DNA of 64,000 bases from Duganella sp. Root1480D1. GTDB lineage: Bacteria > Pseudomonadota > Gammaproteobacteria > Burkholderiales > Burkholderiaceae_D. Location of the stretch: NCBI RefSeq assembly GCF_001427305.1, contig NZ_LMFZ01000047.1, positions 1 to 64,000 on the forward strand. Direction: 5' to 3'. Numbering within the stretch: position 1 is the stretch's first letter; every line of letters starts with the position of its first letter. Shown here one piece after another: positions 61,851 through 64,000 of the stretch. A program made the position numbers and the translations under genes. The notes under the pieces were generated by a model. That model was not told where the DNA came from, did not search any database, and worked only from the letters and a program-made list of their open reading frames with translations.

Positions 61851-62636
61851 ATGAGCTATAAAAGCCTCTGCGTGCTGCTGGCACTGATGAGCGGCATGGC
61901 TGCCCATGCCGCGAAAGAGCCGCCGTTGCGCCTGTGCTTTGAAGATGTGGACCAAAGACCCTGGAGCACGCCGGATGGAAAAGGCCTCAATTTCGAATTA
62001 TTAAAAAGAGTTGAATCACTCCTTAATGAACATTTTATTTATTCACCGAAACCCTGGAAACGTTGCTTAAGTGAATTAAAACTTGGCCAGGTGGATGCGG
62101 TAGTCGGTGCCGCAGATGCCATTGACCGCCGCGCATGGTCGCGTATCCCCCAATTACCCGATGGGCGCGAAGATCCCGGCCGCGCCTTGTTTGAAGACGC
62201 GGCCCTGGTCTTCCTGCGCGTGGGCGGCAACGGGAGCTGGGATGGCCACGAATTGCTGGCCCCCGGCAAGGTCGTGGTGGTGCAGACCGGCTACCTGGTC
62301 GGGCAGCAATTGCGCGAAAAGGGCTATATCCCGCACGACACCGTGAAGTCGGCAGCCGATGCGCTGCGCATGCTGACCACGGGCAGCTTTGACGTTGCCA
62401 TCCTGCAGGGGCTGGAGGCGAGCAAGCTGGCGCACGAAGATCCCCGCTTCATCGGCAAGGTCCAGCAGGCCGAGCCGCCCTATTCCACCGTCCACCTGCA
62501 CCTCATGGTCGGGCGCGGCGTGTACCAGCGCGATCCGCAGCGGGTGGAAGCGATCTGGCAAGCCATCGGCAGCGTGCGCCAGACGCGCGATTACCGGCAA
62601 GTCGAGGAGGCGGCAGGCATAAAACATTTCCATTAA
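61851..62636 (+). CDS. Periplasmic solute-binding-type protein (SBP_bac_3-like)
   Basis: 261 residues from ATG 61851. Signal peptide (1-20, ending AAHA-A), then a bilobed binding fold: PPLRLCFEDVDQRPW, GLNFELLKRVESLLNE, LGQVDAVVGAADAIDR and GKVVVVQTGYLVG. No permease or ATPase is adjacent, so it may be an orphan sensor-like binding protein. Two cysteines (LCFED and RCLSEL) may form a disulfide. Ligand unknown. Confidence 0.75.
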   Translation: MSYKSLCVLLALMSGMAAHAAKEPPLRLCFEDVDQRPWSTPDGKGLNFELLKRVESLLNEHFIYSPKPWKRCLSELKLGQVDAVVGAADAIDRRAWSRIPQLPDGREDPGRALFEDAALVFLRVGGNGSWDGHELLAPGKVVVVQTGYLVGQQLREKGYIPHDTVKSAADALRMLTTGSFDVAILQGLEASKLAHEDPRFIGKVQQAEPPYSTVHLHLMVGRGVYQRDPQRVEAIWQAIGSVRQTRDYRQVEEAAGIKHFH

Positions 62637-62674
62637 TATTTCCATCGAGGAAATTATATGGTTAAATAAATGGC

Positions 62675-63367
62675 ATGAATTTCCTTCTCGATGGACGCCT
62701 GTCCCTGATCACCCCCGAAGGCGTGCGTTTGCAGCTAGTTCCTGCCGGCCCGGTAGTACGCGCTTACGCATGGGCCATCGATTTCCTCGCTTGGGGCATC
62801 GGCGCCAGCGTCCTGCTGTCGATCGCCAGCGTGCTCATCCCCTCCGAAAAACTGTACAGCGGCGTCGCTACCCTGTTGTGGTTTTTCGCCTACTGGGCCT
62901 ATCCGGTGTTGTGCGAGATCTACGCCAACGGCCGCACGCTGGGCAAGCATGTGGTCGGCCTGCAGGTGCTGCGCGCCGACGGCCTGCCGGTGCGCTGGCG
63001 CGAATCGGTGCTGCGCAACTTGCTGCTGGTGGCCGACTTCCTGCCACTGTTTTACGCCTCCGGCCTGGTCGCCATGCTGTTCGACCGCCAGTTTCGCCGC
63101 CTGGGCGACATCGTGGCCGGCACCCAGGTGGTGTACCGCGACAAGCCGCCCAAGCGCGTTGAAGTACCCGATGCGGCGCCGCTGCCGCTGCCCTTCCCGC
63201 TGACGCCGGAGCAGCAGCGTGCCCTGGCCGACCTGTTCGCGCGCGAAAGCCGCCTGCCGCACGGGCGCATGTTGGAACTGGCCGATTTCGCCGAACCGCT
63301 GACCGGCCGCCAGGGCGAAGCTTCGCTGGAACGCTTGCGCGGCATGGCCGCAGGACTGGTCCGATGA
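62675..63367 (+). CDS. RDD-family membrane protein
   Basis: 230 residues. RDD fold: VVRAYAWAIDFLAWGIGASVLL (helix 1, with Arg/Asp), TLGKHVVGLQVLRADG, RESVLRNLLLVADFLP and FDRQFRRLGDIVAGTQVVYRD, with three to four membrane segments and a cytosolic C-terminal tail (about 160-230). The family's function is unclear; some act in ion homeostasis. Its stop overlaps the next start (ATGA at 63364-63367), so both are translated together. Confidence 0.88.
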   Translation: MNFLLDGRLSLITPEGVRLQLVPAGPVVRAYAWAIDFLAWGIGASVLLSIASVLIPSEKLYSGVATLLWFFAYWAYPVLCEIYANGRTLGKHVVGLQVLRADGLPVRWRESVLRNLLLVADFLPLFYASGLVAMLFDRQFRRLGDIVAGTQVVYRDKPPKRVEVPDAAPLPLPFPLTPEQQRALADLFARESRLPHGRMLELADFAEPLTGRQGEASLERLRGMAAGLVR

Positions 63368-64000
63368 AGCAAGCCCAGTTTGAAGCGGCTTACGGTCCGC
63401 TGTGGAGCGAGATCGATAGCCTGCTGTCCAGGCGCGCCGACGGCCGCGAAGCCCTGCCCGAACAATACCGCCGCCTGTGCCAGTGCCTGGCCCTGGCCAG
63501 CCAGCGCGGCTACTCGCCGCAACTGGTGTCCTACCTGCACGGCCTGGTGGCGCGCTGCCATCACGCGCTGTACGGCGTGGCAGCGGAACGCCCCACCGTG
63601 CTGCTGCAATGGCTGCGCGCCGACTTGCCGCGCCGCGTGCGCGCCGAATGGAAACTGCTGCTGCTGGTGCTGCTTTGCCTGCTGGGGCCAGCCATCGCGA
63701 TCGGCGTGCTGGTCTGGCATGACGCGCACAATGCCTTCCTGTTTGCCTCGCCGGAAGAGCTGACCCACATGCACCAGATGTATGCGCCGTCCAGCATCAA
63801 GAGCGGCCGTGGCGGCAGCGAGGGCGACCTGCAGATGTTCGGCCACTATATCTGGAACAATGTCTCGATCGGCTTCCGCACGTTCGCCGGCGGCATTTTC
63901 GGCGGCGTGCCAGCCTTGCTGAGCGTGCTGTTCAACGGCATGAAGATGGGCGTGGTGGCAGCCTGGCTCAGCCTCGACCCTGCGACGCGCGGCAACTTCT
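63364..64000 (+). CDS. SpoIIM-type (DUF95) membrane protein, cut by the right edge
   Basis: Open from ATG 63364 to the end of the window, 212 codons, with the C-terminus missing. N-terminal soluble part (about 1-95), a membrane segment (about 100-122), then FGHYIWNNVSIGFRTFAGGIFGGVPALLSVLFNGMKMGVVAAWL, typical of stage II sporulation protein M homologs. In non-sporulating proteobacteria it accompanies RDD, MoxR-like ATPase and DUF58 genes, which would lie to the right. Confidence 0.8.
   Translation, partial: MKQAQFEAAYGPLWSEIDSLLSRRADGREALPEQYRRLCQCLALASQRGYSPQLVSYLHGLVARCHHALYGVAAERPTVLLQWLRADLPRRVRAEWKLLLLVLLCLLGPAIAIGVLVWHDAHNAFLFASPEELTHMHQMYAPSSIKSGRGGSEGDLQMFGHYIWNNVSIGFRTFAGGIFGGVPALLSVLFNGMKMGVVAAWLSLDPATRGNF

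Overview
The window reads as chromosomal DNA of a high-GC betaproteobacterium of the Oxalobacteraceae (Massilia, Duganella or Janthinobacterium type). The reasons are the trpE-trpG-trpD-trpC order with a leader peptide, PEP-CTERM surface proteins, a long isocitrate lyase with a KQCGH active site, a Burkholderiales-style 16S leader at the left edge, and many secreted peptidases. This is inference from gene content; no search was run. No insertion sequence, prophage or CRISPR array was seen.

Layout. 1-345: promoters and leader of an rRNA operon that runs leftwards out of the window. 346-4856: enoyl-CoA hydratase, UspA, MltA, a 34-residue membrane peptide, ApaG, Rpe and Gph. 4862-9613: the trp operon with a Trp-rich leader peptide and attenuator; a LysE-type exporter sits between trpD and trpC. 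9606-13426: two paralogous membrane proteins of unknown function flanking an S41 peptidase. 13529-19874: a leftward group of diguanylate cyclase, M61 peptidase, MocA-like nucleotidyltransferase and a two-subunit molybdenum hydroxylase. 19900-21898: a large palindrome, DsbC and a UbiH-type monooxygenase. 21936-25664: tRNA-Phe and two PEP-CTERM genes, each with a -24/-12 promoter and a shared upstream motif, around a TetR gene and a decayed NmrA-like gene. 25685-34368: ArsR-SRPBCC pair, M16 peptidase, GFA protein, DUF4424 protein and a gtrA/gtrB/GT-C module.

34578-45605: isocitrate lyase with a perfect 18-bp palindrome upstream, an S8 protease, MYG1, an alpha/beta hydrolase, a DJ-1/YHS fusion, a LytS/LytR-type two-component pair, an orphan ParA, and a trhP (U32) gene interrupted by an amber codon. 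45606-53779: PQQ-repeat lipoprotein, M13 and M28 peptidases, a cache-domain chemoreceptor, and a VOC gene behind a highly structured leader. 53767-64000: arginase-fold protein divergent from an ArgP-like regulator, DUF1579 protein, small membrane protein, TipA-like MerR regulator, a GNAT/DOT1-like methyltransferase pair, TonB receptor, a solute-binding protein, and the start of an RDD-SpoIIM cluster cut by the right edge.

Strongest points for follow-up: the shared sigma-54 plus upstream-motif architecture of the two PEP-CTERM genes; the structured RNA leader before the VOC gene; the paralogous membrane proteins around the S41 peptidase; the attenuated trp operon carrying an exporter; and the broken trhP and NmrA-like genes. 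Motifs, starts and spacings were read by eye. Family assignments rest on recognised motifs, and regulator-site pairings are inference.
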